Below, piece by piece: positions 23,406 to 31,758 of a DNA stretch of 64,000 nt (position 1 is the first letter of the stretch; the number at the start of each line of letters is the position of its first letter). Source of the DNA: an uncultured Lachnospiraceae bacterium. GTDB taxonomy: Bacteria > Bacillota > Clostridia > Lachnospirales > Lachnospiraceae. The translations under genes and the position numbers were made by a program. The notes beneath the pieces were generated by a model. That model searched no databases. It was not told the DNA's origin and saw nothing but the letters and a program-made list of their open reading frames with translations. The DNA is taken from assembly GCA_944377405.1 (NCBI GenBank), contig CALWES010000003.1:124001-188000 (forward strand). The letters run 5' to 3'.

Positions 23406-24410
23406 ATGAAGTACAGTGGAATCGGGGGACAGGCTGTCATTGAAGGCATCATGATGAAGAACGGCCGGAATTATGCCGTGGGAGTCAGGAAGCCCGATGG
23501 CAGCATTGAGGTACAGACCAGGGAGTATGTAAGCTTTACGGAAAAACATAAATGGGCGGCTCTGCCTTTGGTAAGGGGCGTATTCGCCTTTGCGGACTCG
23601 ATGATCCTGGGACTAAAGGCCCTGACCTTCTCCGCCTCCTTCTATGATGAGGAAGAGGAGGGGGAGCCCTCCGCCTTTGAGCGCTGGCTGGATAAGGTCT
23701 TCGGAGACCGGCTGGAGAAGGTGCTCATGACCTTTTCCATGACCCTGGCTTTTGTTCTGGCCCTAGTGATCTTCCTGTGGCTTCCCCTTACGGTATCGGG
23801 GCTGATCCGTAGTGCAGGAGCAGGAGAGAACCTGACGGCGATCTTTGAAGGCGTGCTCCGGATCCTGATCTTTATTGCCTATATCAAGCTGATCTCCCGG
23901 ACGGAGGACATCCGGCGGACCTTTATGTACCACGGAGCGGAGCATAAGTGCATCAACTGTGTGGAGCACGGCCTGCCCCTTACGGTGGAGAACGTGGCCC
24001 TTTCCTCCAAGCAGCATAAGCGCTGCGGCACCAGCTTCATATTCATCGTTATGTTCATCAGCATTCTCTTCTTCATGGTGATCCGGGCAGACAGTCCCCT
24101 GCTGCGTTTCGGGCTGCGGATCCTGCTGATCCCCGTGATCGCAGGGGTGAGCTATGAATTCCTGAGCCTTGCGGGAAAGAGCGACAACCCGGTGGTGAAT
24201 CTTCTTTCCAGACCTGGAATGTGGATGCAGAACCTGACCACCAGCGAACCGGAAAAGGATATGATCGAGGTGGCCATAGCCGCTGTGGAAAGCGTCTTTG
24301 ACTGGAGGACCTACGAGGCGGAAAACTTCCCCGACGGACCGGATGAGACCGGAAGGCGGCTTCTGGCAAAGGCGGGAGAAACCGCAGCAGAGAGGAGGCA
24401 GCAGCCATGA
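23406..24410 (+). CDS. DUF1385 family membrane protein (YqhQ-like)
   Basis: 334 residues. N-terminal signature GIGGQAVIEGIMMKNG. Membrane helices lie at about residues 105-130 (FSMTLAFVLALVIFLWLPL), 145-160, 205-225 and 235-250. Conserved HGAEHKCINCVEH (His/Cys, probable metal site) and KRCGTSFIF lie between helices. The family is annotated as putative metal-dependent membrane enzyme with no proven reaction. It overlaps prmC by 4 bp (ATGA), so translation is coupled; this gene order is conserved in Clostridia. Confidence 0.9.
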   Translation: MKYSGIGGQAVIEGIMMKNGRNYAVGVRKPDGSIEVQTREYVSFTEKHKWAALPLVRGVFAFADSMILGLKALTFSASFYDEEEEGEPSAFERWLDKVFGDRLEKVLMTFSMTLAFVLALVIFLWLPLTVSGLIRSAGAGENLTAIFEGVLRILIFIAYIKLISRTEDIRRTFMYHGAEHKCINCVEHGLPLTVENVALSSKQHKRCGTSFIFIVMFISILFFMVIRADSPLLRFGLRILLIPVIAGVSYEFLSLAGKSDNPVVNLLSRPGMWMQNLTTSEPEKDMIEVAIAAVESVFDWRTYEAENFPDGPDETGRRLLAKAGETAAERRQQP

Positions 24411-25333
24411 CCCTGAGACAGCTTTACGAGGAAGGCAGGGACTATCTTTTGAAGCATGGCGTGCCGGAGGCGGAGCTTTCCGCAAGGCTCCTTCTGTGTG
24501 AGGCCTTTTCCATGAGCGCAGGAGAGTATCTTTTCTCCTGTGAGAGGGAGCTTTCGGAGCTTTACGATAAGAGCAGCCTTTCCGGCCTTCTGGAGGATTA
24601 CAGCACCTACCTGGCCCTGCGGGGGCGCCGGGTGCCCATTCAGCAGATCCTGGGAAGGACCCAGTTCATGGGCCTGGATTTTGCAGTCAGCCCGGATGTG
24701 CTGATTCCCCGCCAGGACACGGAGACCCTGGTGGAGCAGGTCCTTTATGATTACCCCCGCCAGGATATCAGGGTTCTGGATATGTGCACCGGCTCCGGCT
24801 GCATCGCAGCCTCCCTGGCGGTGCTGGGAGGCTACCGGCAGGTGGTGGGAGCGGACATCTCCACGGAGGCCCTGGAGATAGCCCAGGGCAATGCTCTGCG
24901 GCTTCTGCGGGAGGCGGAACGCCGTGAGGATGAGTACCGCCAGGAGATCCGCTTCGCAAGGACAGATCTGTTCCGGGGGATCACCGGGGTGATGGAGGAG
25001 CTGGGGATCGATTCCTTTGACGTGATCGTTTCCAATCCCCCCTACATCCGGACGGCGGATATTGAGGAACTGGAGCCGGAGGTGCGGGATTTCGAGCCCC
25101 GCCTGGCCCTGGACGGAAGCTACGACGGCCTGCATTTTTACAGACGGATCGCCGCTGAGGCTGGCCCTTATCTGCAGGCAGGGGGAAGCCTCTATCTGGA
25201 GATCGGCGCCGACGAGGCGGAGGATGTAAAGAAGATCCTGGAGGCGGCCGGATTCGAGGAGATCCGGGTGATACGGGATCTGGCAGACAAGGACAGAGTG
25301 ATAAGGGCCCGGAAGCCCTGTACAGAGGATTAA
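24407..25333 (+). CDS. prmC: Peptide chain release factor N5-glutamine methyltransferase
   Basis: SAM-dependent methyltransferase that methylates the Gln of the GGQ motif in release factors; its substrate gene prfA is next door. 308 residues: N-terminal helical bundle, then a Rossmann MTase. SAM motif I is VLDMCTGSGCIAASLA (about 123-138), with the catalytic/substrate motif SNPPYI (about 209) and the family tail LYLEIGADEAEDV. ATG overlaps the DUF1385 stop by 4 bp. Confidence 0.96.
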   Translation: MTLRQLYEEGRDYLLKHGVPEAELSARLLLCEAFSMSAGEYLFSCERELSELYDKSSLSGLLEDYSTYLALRGRRVPIQQILGRTQFMGLDFAVSPDVLIPRQDTETLVEQVLYDYPRQDIRVLDMCTGSGCIAASLAVLGGYRQVVGADISTEALEIAQGNALRLLREAERREDEYRQEIRFARTDLFRGITGVMEELGIDSFDVIVSNPPYIRTADIEELEPEVRDFEPRLALDGSYDGLHFYRRIAAEAGPYLQAGGSLYLEIGADEAEDVKKILEAAGFEEIRVIRDLADKDRVIRARKPCTED

Positions 25334-25339
25334 GGATAT

Positions 25340-26422
25340 ATGCTGGCCATAGACAGACTGGAAGATATCGAAAAACACTATGACGAACTGATGGGAGCCC
25401 TTGGGGAGCCGGATGTGACGGGAGACCCGAAACGCTTTGCAGCTCTTATGAAGGAGCAGGCGGACCTTTCCCCCATCGTGGAGGCCTATCGGAGTTATAA
25501 GAAGGCCCGGGAGAATGAGGCGGAGGCCCTGGAGCTTCTGGAGACGGAAAAGGACGGAGAGCTGCGGGACATGGCAAAGGAAGAGCTTTCCGAGGCCAGA
25601 GAGGCCCAGGAGCAGCTTGCGGACAGGCTCAAGATCCTGCTCCTTCCCAGGGACCCCAACGATGACAAGAACATCGTGGTGGAGATCCGGGCAGGAGTAG
25701 GCGGAGACGAGTCTGCCCTTTTTGCTGCGGACCTTTACCGGATGTATACCAGCTATGCCGCCAGGAACAACTGGAAGACGGAGCTGGTCTCTTTTAACGA
25801 AAACGGCCTTGGAGGCTTTAAGGAGATCACCTTCCTGGTGACGGGACAGGGAGCCTATTCCAAGTTCAAATACGAGTCCGGCGTCCATCGGGTCCAGAGA
25901 GTCCCGGAGACGGAGTCCGGCGGCAGGATCCATACCTCCACCGCCACCGTGGCGGTCATGCCCGAGGCAGAGGAGGTGGACGTGGAGATCAATCCCGGAG
26001 ACATCCACTGGGATGTGTTCCGGGCCTCCGGAAACGGCGGACAGTGCGTCAATACCACGGACTCTGCGGTGCGCCTGACCCACTATCCCTCCGGTATCGT
26101 GATCTCCTGTCAGGATGAAAAGTCCCAGCTGAAGAATAAGGAAAAGGCCCTGAAGGTCCTCAGGGCAAGGCTCTATGAGCTGGAGCTGGAGAAGAAGCAC
26201 AGCGAAGAGGACGACCTGAGACGGTCCCAGATCGGAACCGGAGACCGGTCGGAGAAGATCAGGACCTATAATTTCCCCCAGAGCCGGGTGACGGATCACA
26301 GGATCAAGCTGACCCTTTACAAGATCGAATCCATCATGAACGGAGATCTGGAGGAGCTGATCACAGCCCTGATCACTGCAGATCAGGCGGCAAAGCTCAG
26401 TAAAATGAACGAAGGCGTATAA
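25340..26422 (+). CDS. prfA: Peptide chain release factor 1
   Basis: 360 residues, standard RF1 length; terminates translation at UAA/UAG. Codon-recognition tripeptide PxT appears as PET in [12 protein letters not shown], and the peptidyl-hydrolysis loop is SGNGGQCVN with the GGQ whose Gln is methylated by PrmC. The [12 protein letters not shown] and [20 protein letters not shown] stretches are diagnostic. It begins six bp after prmC with an AAGGATAT ribosome site. Confidence 0.97.
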   Translation: MLAIDRLEDIEKHYDELMGALGEPDVTGDPKRFAALMKEQADLSPIVEAYRSYKKARENEAEALELLETEKDGELRDMAKEELSEAREAQEQLADRLKILLLPRDPNDDKNIVVEIRAGVGGDESALFAADLYRMYTSYAARNNWKTELVSFNENGLGGFKEITFLVTGQGAYSKFKYESGVHRVQRVPETESGGRIHTSTATVAVMPEAEEVDVEINPGDIHWDVFRASGNGGQCVNTTDSAVRLTHYPSGIVISCQDEKSQLKNKEKALKVLRARLYELELEKKHSEEDDLRRSQIGTGDRSEKIRTYNFPQSRVTDHRIKLTLYKIESIMNGDLEELITALITADQAAKLSKMNEGV

Positions 26423-26434
26423 TCACGGAGAAGG

Positions 26435-27901
26435 ATGAAGGAAATCAGGGAAGAAAAGGGAAAAGAGGACATGAGGGAGCGGGTAGCCGCAGGGTTTTTC
26501 TGGAAGCTTCTGGAAAACGGCGGCGACCAGCTCATTACTTTTGCCATATCCATCGTACTGGCAAGGCTCCTGGGACCGGAAAAATACGGGACCATGGCCC
26601 TCATGCTGATCTTCGTTGCCATCGGAAACGTGATGATCCAGACGGGCTTCCAGACCGCCCTGATCCAGAAACGGAAGGCGGACAGACTGGATTTTTCCTC
26701 CGTGTTCTATTTCGGCCTTCTGCTGTCCGCAGTCCTTTACTGCCTGATCTTCCTGGCAGCTCCCTTCTGCGGCAGCTACTTCGGGGATCCGGAGATCGGC
26801 CCCATGCTGCGGGTCCTGTCTCTGATCCTCTTTTTCGGTGCCGTGATCTCCGTGGAGATCGCCTGGATCTCCCGGGAGATGGACTTCCGCAGGCAATGCC
26901 TGGCAACGGTGGCGGCGGACATCCTGTCCGGAGGCATCGGGATCCTGGCGGCCTTTTCCGGAACCGGCACCTGGGCCCTGGTACTGCAGCAGGTCTTTAA
27001 GAACCTGTTCCTGATGCTGCTCCTTCTCTTCTGGGGCGGCTTCCGGCCGGGACTGCAGTTTTCCGGAAGAAGGCTTGGGATCCTCTTTGGCTACGGATGG
27101 AAGGTCCTTGTAAGCGGCCTTCTGGATACGGTCTACAATAACCTCTATACCCCGGTGATCTCAAAGCTCTACAGCCCGGTCCAGACGGGCTTTTACAGCA
27201 GGGGGAACCAGTTCCCCCAGATCATTGCAAACGCAGCCGCCCAGACCATGCAGGCGGTGATGCTGCCGGCCTTTTCCAGGACCCAGGATGAGGCTGAGCG
27301 CCTTCGGGGCATGCTGCGGCGTACCGTGAAGCTGGGAAGCTATGTGATGTTCCCCATGATGTTCGGCCTTATGGCGGTGGCGGAGCCTTTGATCCGGCTC
27401 CTTCTGGGGGAGCAGTGGCTGGGCGCGGTGCCCTACCTGATGCTCTGTGCCCTGGGGTACAGCGTCTGGCCCATGCATATCGCAAACCTGCAGGCCATCA
27501 ATGCCCAGGGAAGGAGCGACCTTTACCTCAGACTGGAGATCATCAAAAAAATCCTGGGGATGCTGGTGCTCCTCTTAAGCGTCCGTTTCGGGATCTTCTG
27601 GATGATCGCCCTGAAATCCCTGATGGATTTTGTTTGCACGGTGATCAATGCCTGGCCCAACCGGAAGCTTCTGGGCTACGGGCCCCTGCTTCAGTGGAAG
27701 GACGTGCTGCCGGAATTTCTGGCGGCGGCAGGGATGGGGGCAGTGGTCTGCTGCCTTCCGGTCTGGCTGCCCCTTCAGATCCTTGCGGGGATCCTGCTTT
27801 ACTGGGGCCTCTCGGCCCTCCTGCATTTTGAGAGCTACCGCTATCTGATCAGCAGCCTGGGCCGCTTTGCCGGCAGAAAAAAGGAGGGAGCCCATGACTG
27901 A
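26435..27901 (+). CDS. Polysaccharide flippase (Wzx-like, MVF superfamily)
   Basis: Integral membrane lipid-linked oligosaccharide flippase with about 12-14 helices across 488 residues. The N-terminus FFWKLLENGGDQLITFAISI, then VLARLLGPEKYG is the typical start of the oligosaccharide flippase family. An amphipathic PVQTGFYSRGNQFPQII stretch lies mid-protein. The start is ATG 26435 or 26471; neither has an ideal ribosome site. It is followed with an 8-bp overlap by a glycosyltransferase, then AlgJ-like and MBOAT genes. The product is a candidate exporter of an acylated surface polysaccharide. Confidence 0.9.
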   Translation: MKEIREEKGKEDMRERVAAGFFWKLLENGGDQLITFAISIVLARLLGPEKYGTMALMLIFVAIGNVMIQTGFQTALIQKRKADRLDFSSVFYFGLLLSAVLYCLIFLAAPFCGSYFGDPEIGPMLRVLSLILFFGAVISVEIAWISREMDFRRQCLATVAADILSGGIGILAAFSGTGTWALVLQQVFKNLFLMLLLLFWGGFRPGLQFSGRRLGILFGYGWKVLVSGLLDTVYNNLYTPVISKLYSPVQTGFYSRGNQFPQIIANAAAQTMQAVMLPAFSRTQDEAERLRGMLRRTVKLGSYVMFPMMFGLMAVAEPLIRLLLGEQWLGAVPYLMLCALGYSVWPMHIANLQAINAQGRSDLYLRLEIIKKILGMLVLLLSVRFGIFWMIALKSLMDFVCTVINAWPNRKLLGYGPLLQWKDVLPEFLAAAGMGAVVCCLPVWLPLQILAGILLYWGLSALLHFESYRYLISSLGRFAGRKKEGAHD

Positions 27902-28898
27902 AACGCCCCTTGTATCCATTTCATGTATCACCTATAACCACGGACCCTATATCCGGAAGACCCTGGAGAGCTTCCTGGCGCAGAAAACGGATTTCCCCTA
28001 TGAGATCCTGATTCACGACGATGCCTCCACGGATGACACCCGGGAGATCCTGAAGGAATACGAGGCCCGGTATCCGGAGCTCATAAGGCCCATCTACCAG
28101 GTGGAAAATCAGTATTCAAAGGGGATCTGCAATGTGTCCGGGGCCTTTAATTTTCCCAGGGCCAGGGGCCGCTTCATCGCCATGTGCGAGGGAGACGATT
28201 ACTGGACGGACCCGGGAAAGCTTCAGCTGCAGGCGGATTACATGCGGCAGCATCCGGACTGCGCCATGACCTTTCACGCGGCCAGGATCGTGACGGAGAG
28301 CCGGGCCTTCATGAAGAAGACCATCAGGCCCTATCACAAAAGCCGCCTGGTGACGCCGGAGGAGGTCATCGACAAGCCCTTCAATTATCCCACCGCCTCC
28401 CTCATGTTCCGCACGGATCTGGCAAAGGAGCTGCCCGGCTGGTACCATGACTGCCCCATCGGAGACGTGCCCATCCATATCTTCATGGCGGCCCACGGCA
28501 GCGTATACTACTTTGACCGCTATATGTCCGCCTACCGGCTGGGAGCGGCGGACTCCTGGACCACCTCCATGAAAAAGGGGGATCCCGGCGCAGTGGAAAA
28601 ACGCTACCGGAAGCACCTTGCAGATCTGGAGGCCATGTACGGGGCCTTCGACCGGGATACGGAGGGACGGTACCACGAGGCCATCCTTTCGGAGCTTCGG
28701 AGGAAACGGTTCCTGGTGGAACTGAACTCGAATAATTTTTCGGTCATAAGAGAAAAAAAGAACAAAAGATATCTGAATGAACTACCCAAAGCGCAAAAGA
28801 TCCTGTTTGAACTGCGCCTTTCTCATCCAGGGCTCTATGATGCCCTGCAGAAGGCATATTACAGGATCCGGGGAATAGAAGGAGGACCAACGGAATGA
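27894..28898 (+). CDS. Family 2 glycosyltransferase
   Basis: 334 residues, GT-A fold inverting glycosyltransferase. N-terminus PLVSISCITYNHGPYIRKTL, nucleotide-binding Asp in LIHDDASTDDT, and the metal-binding motif GDDYWTDP (about residue 98). There is no membrane helix, so it acts on the cytoplasmic face. ATG 27894 lies within the flippase end behind AGGAGGG (8-bp overlap), and its own stop overlaps the next ATG by 4 bp, so the three are translationally coupled. Sugar donor unknown. Confidence 0.92.
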   Translation: MTETPLVSISCITYNHGPYIRKTLESFLAQKTDFPYEILIHDDASTDDTREILKEYEARYPELIRPIYQVENQYSKGICNVSGAFNFPRARGRFIAMCEGDDYWTDPGKLQLQADYMRQHPDCAMTFHAARIVTESRAFMKKTIRPYHKSRLVTPEEVIDKPFNYPTASLMFRTDLAKELPGWYHDCPIGDVPIHIFMAAHGSVYYFDRYMSAYRLGAADSWTTSMKKGDPGAVEKRYRKHLADLEAMYGAFDRDTEGRYHEAILSELRRKRFLVELNSNNFSVIREKKNKRYLNELPKAQKILFELRLSHPGLYDALQKAYYRIRGIEGGPTE

Positions 28899-30145
28899 AA
28901 AAAGGAAAACTCTGCCGGAACATCGCCATCATCCTTTTTCTTTTGCTGATCACGGCCCTGCCCCTGTCCTGGTACCTCCTTCCGGAGGAGACCCGCAGCG
29001 AAAACTCGGAGAACCGGACCCTGGCGGAATTCCCCTCGGTGGAATCCCCGGAGGACATCCCCTCCCTGCCCGCTGCCTTTGAGGACTGGTATTCGGATCA
29101 TCTTCCCTATAAGGAGGACATGGTGGAGCTGAAGTCCGAGGCGGAGCTCTCCATGTTCCGCCAGCTGGATTCCGACCAGGTGATCCTGGGGACGAAGATC
29201 CCCTGGCTTTTCTACAAGGCCCAGGACGGACAGGCCATCGAGACTTACAAAAGGATCAATCAGTTCACCGATGAGAGCCTTCAGGCGATCGGAGATGTGC
29301 TGACCGGATTTTCCCGGGACCTTTCGGAAAACGGGATCGGGTTCCTTCTGATGATCGTGCCGGACAAGGAGACCATCTACGGGCCCGACTATATGCCGGC
29401 GGATATCAAGGTTATGAAGGACCGGGTCCATCGGACGGATCAGCTGATCGCCTATCTGGAGGAGAATGCCCCGGAGATCCGGGTCCTCTATCCCAAGGAG
29501 GAGCTCCTTTCCGGAAAGGATACTGCAGCGGCGGGGATCTCACCGGAGGGAGAGACCTGGCCCATCTATTATGAGTCCGACACCCACTGGAACCGGATCG
29601 GTGCCGGGATCGGAGCGGACACTCTCCTGGCTGCCCTGACGGAGGGCAGCGTGGGCTGTATGCCGCCGGAGAAGGCTGTCAGCTTTTCGGATCTGGGAGA
29701 CGGCAGCTCGGAGGCATATCCGGAGGGGCAGCCCATGAAGAAAAAGGGGGATATGCAGAACCTCTGCAAACTTCCCGAGGCCTTTGACAGCCGGGAGTTC
29801 CGGGTGGAGGGACTTCCCCAGGGAAGCCTCGTAAGCCAGGTCATGTCCCCGGGAGGGGAGGCCGTCTACGAGGTGTTCCGGGCAAAGGAGCCCGGCGGGA
29901 TCGGAAAGCTCTATATCGCAGGGGATTCCTTCCGCTGGAATCTGAGGGATTTTATCCAGGGAGAAGCGGAGGAAAGCGTGATCTGCTCCCGGTATTATCT
30001 GGATACGGAAGACATAAAGGCAAAGAAGCCGGATACCTTCGTGTACATGATCGCCGAGCGTTATCTCCATGAGCTTGCAGGGCTTCCGGGAGTGGCAGCT
30101 CCGGCCTTAAGCTATACGGAGGACTTCGTACGAACGGATTACTGA
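28895..30145 (+). CDS. AlgJ/AlgX-like SGNH acetyltransferase-associated protein
   Basis: 416 residues anchored by an N-terminal signal/TM (residues 9-30). The extracellular domain resembles AlgJ/AlgX/DHHW proteins. It has an early NRTLAEFP, the acidic DxHW-type motif SDTHWNRIG (about 227), and a GDSF block-I-like serine (AGDSFRWN, about 348). Such proteins transfer acyl groups from an MBOAT partner to a polysaccharide, and the next gene encodes that partner. Overlaps the GT2 stop by 4 bp. Which polysaccharide is modified is not known. Confidence 0.82.
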   Translation: MKKGKLCRNIAIILFLLLITALPLSWYLLPEETRSENSENRTLAEFPSVESPEDIPSLPAAFEDWYSDHLPYKEDMVELKSEAELSMFRQLDSDQVILGTKIPWLFYKAQDGQAIETYKRINQFTDESLQAIGDVLTGFSRDLSENGIGFLLMIVPDKETIYGPDYMPADIKVMKDRVHRTDQLIAYLEENAPEIRVLYPKEELLSGKDTAAAGISPEGETWPIYYESDTHWNRIGAGIGADTLLAALTEGSVGCMPPEKAVSFSDLGDGSSEAYPEGQPMKKKGDMQNLCKLPEAFDSREFRVEGLPQGSLVSQVMSPGGEAVYEVFRAKEPGGIGKLYIAGDSFRWNLRDFIQGEAEESVICSRYYLDTEDIKAKKPDTFVYMIAERYLHELAGLPGVAAPALSYTEDFVRTDY

Positions 30146-30183
30146 TGATCCCATTACCATCCATACGGAAAGGATAAACGAAC

Positions 30184-31587
30184 ATGGTTTTCAGCTCAAT
30201 GACCTTTCTCTGGCTGTTTCTGCCGGTGACCCTGGCGGGATATTATCTCATCAGCCTGACAAAGAGCCAGACTGCAAAGAATCTCTGGCTGCTCCTGGCC
30301 AGTGTATTTTTCTACAGCGCGGGGGAACCGAAATACATCTTTCTCCTGCTGCTTTCCGTACTGATCAACTACGGAAGCGGCCTTCTGATCGCAGGCTCAG
30401 AAAGCAGCGCCGGACGAAAAGGGGTCCTGGCCCTGTGTGTGGTGCTGAACCTGGGGCTTCTGGGTTATTTCAAATATTATAATTTCATGGCGGGGCTTTT
30501 AGATGCTGCGGCAGGCCGGGAGCTGCTTCCCATAAAGAACATCGTGCTTCCCATCGGTATCTCCTTTTACACCTTCCAGGCCATGTCCTATGTCATCGAC
30601 CTGTACCGGGGAAAGACGGAGGTCCAGCGCTCCTTTTACAAGCTGGTGCTTTACATCACCTTCTTTCCCCAGCTCATTGCCGGCCCCATCGTCCGCTACC
30701 GGGACGTGGCGGAGCAGATCGACTGCCGAAGGGTGGACGGGGACAAATTCGCTTACGGCATCCAGCGTTTTACCATTGGCCTTGGGAAAAAGGTGCTGAT
30801 CGCCAACACCATGGCCCGGGCCGTGGACCTGATCTTCGGCATGGACTTTACCTATCTGAATACCTGGATCGCCTGGGTGGGGATCATCCTCTATGCCCTG
30901 CAAATCTACTATGATTTCAGCGGCTATTCCGACATGGCCATCGGCCTTGGAAAGATGTTTGGCTTTGACTTCCTGGAGAACTTCAACCTGCCCTATATCT
31001 CCGCATCCATACGGGAATTCTGGAGACGGTGGCACATCTCCCTGAGTACCTGGTTCAGGGAATACCTCTACATCCCCCTGGGAGGGAACCGAAAGGGAAC
31101 TGTCAGGACCTATCTGAACCTCCTCATCGTGTTCTTTGCCACAGGGCTCTGGCACGGAGCGGGAGAGACCTTCGTGGTCTGGGGAATGTTCCACGGCTTC
31201 TTCATCGTCCTGGAGCGGATGTTCTTGGGGGAGGCCCTGGAAAAGAACCGCTTCCGGGTCCTGAACCACATCTACACCCTGCTGGTGGTGCTGGTGGGCT
31301 GGGTCTTCTTCCGGGCGGACACCCTGTCCCAGGCGGGAGAGTATATCCTGGCCATGTTCTGCCCAAGATATGAGCTGACCTATACCATGACGGAGCTTCT
31401 GGGCCGCCGCTGTATCCTGACGGCAGTGATCGGCATCCTCTTTGCGGGAGTCCTTCCGGAGCGGTTTACGAAGAAGATCGCAGACAACGGGACCCTGCGG
31501 ATGATATATGTGCCGGCGCTTCTGTTCCTGTGCTTTCTGATGCTGGCCAGTGATGCCTATAATCCCTTTATCTACTTTAGATTTTAA
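30184..31587 (+). CDS. MBOAT O-acyltransferase (AlgI/DltB-like)
   Basis: 467-residue polytopic membrane acyltransferase (about 10-11 helices). Diagnostic are PIGISFYTFQAMSYVID, the FFPQLIAGPIVR segment, REFWRRWHISLSTWFREYLY with its His, and the catalytic His in TGLWHGAGETF. With the AlgJ-like partner it most likely carries an acetyl group across the membrane to a surface polysaccharide. The stop is followed by a regulatory interval and then the L,D-transpeptidase. Confidence 0.93.
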   Translation: MVFSSMTFLWLFLPVTLAGYYLISLTKSQTAKNLWLLLASVFFYSAGEPKYIFLLLLSVLINYGSGLLIAGSESSAGRKGVLALCVVLNLGLLGYFKYYNFMAGLLDAAAGRELLPIKNIVLPIGISFYTFQAMSYVIDLYRGKTEVQRSFYKLVLYITFFPQLIAGPIVRYRDVAEQIDCRRVDGDKFAYGIQRFTIGLGKKVLIANTMARAVDLIFGMDFTYLNTWIAWVGIILYALQIYYDFSGYSDMAIGLGKMFGFDFLENFNLPYISASIREFWRRWHISLSTWFREYLYIPLGGNRKGTVRTYLNLLIVFFATGLWHGAGETFVVWGMFHGFFIVLERMFLGEALEKNRFRVLNHIYTLLVVLVGWVFFRADTLSQAGEYILAMFCPRYELTYTMTELLGRRCILTAVIGILFAGVLPERFTKKIADNGTLRMIYVPALLFLCFLMLASDAYNPFIYFRF

Positions 31588-31594
31588 CGGGGCC

Positions 31595-31621
31595 CTTACG
31601 GAAAATTTACATTTTCGTAAG
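31595..31621. promoter_or_regulatory. CTTACG/CGTAAG inverted repeat upstream of the L,D-transpeptidase
   Basis: CTTACG (31595-31600) and CGTAAG (31616-31621) with 15 bp between them. The core CGTAAGAA also forms the tandem repeats upstream of the wall-binding protein at 19555. Confidence 0.4.
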
Positions 31622-31695
31622 AATAAAAAAGATCTATGGCACAAAAAGGAAATCTGTGTTAGACTCTAGGCGTGCCCGAAGAAATAAACCTCACG

Positions 31696-31715
31696 CCCGG
31701 AAGGAAGCTTCCGGG
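31696..31715 (+). promoter_or_regulatory. Leader hairpin before the uORF
   Basis: CCCGGAAG-GAAG-CTTCCGGG, perfect 8-bp stem with tetraloop, ending 10 bases before the leader ORF at 31726; GGGAGG partly overlaps its 3' arm. Confidence 0.5.
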
Positions 31716-31725
31716 AGGGTATGAT

Positions 31726-31758
31726 ATGAAAAAGCAGGAGGATCTTGATACACTATGA
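31726..31758 (+). CDS. Ten-codon leader peptide ORF
   Basis: MKKQEDLDTL, preceded by GGGAGG, with a TGA that overlaps the transpeptidase start as ATGA (31755-31758). The AGGAGG inside this ORF is the transpeptidase ribosome site but lies 13 bases from its ATG, longer than usual. This suggests translation arrives by coupling from the short ORF. Confidence 0.45.
   Translation: MKKQEDLDTL

Noticed and set aside
24311..26299. Open frame of 662 codons on the minus strand opposite prmC and prfA
   Set aside because: Antisense shadow of strongly supported genes caused by GC-rich codon bias; no ribosome site and no recognisable domain.
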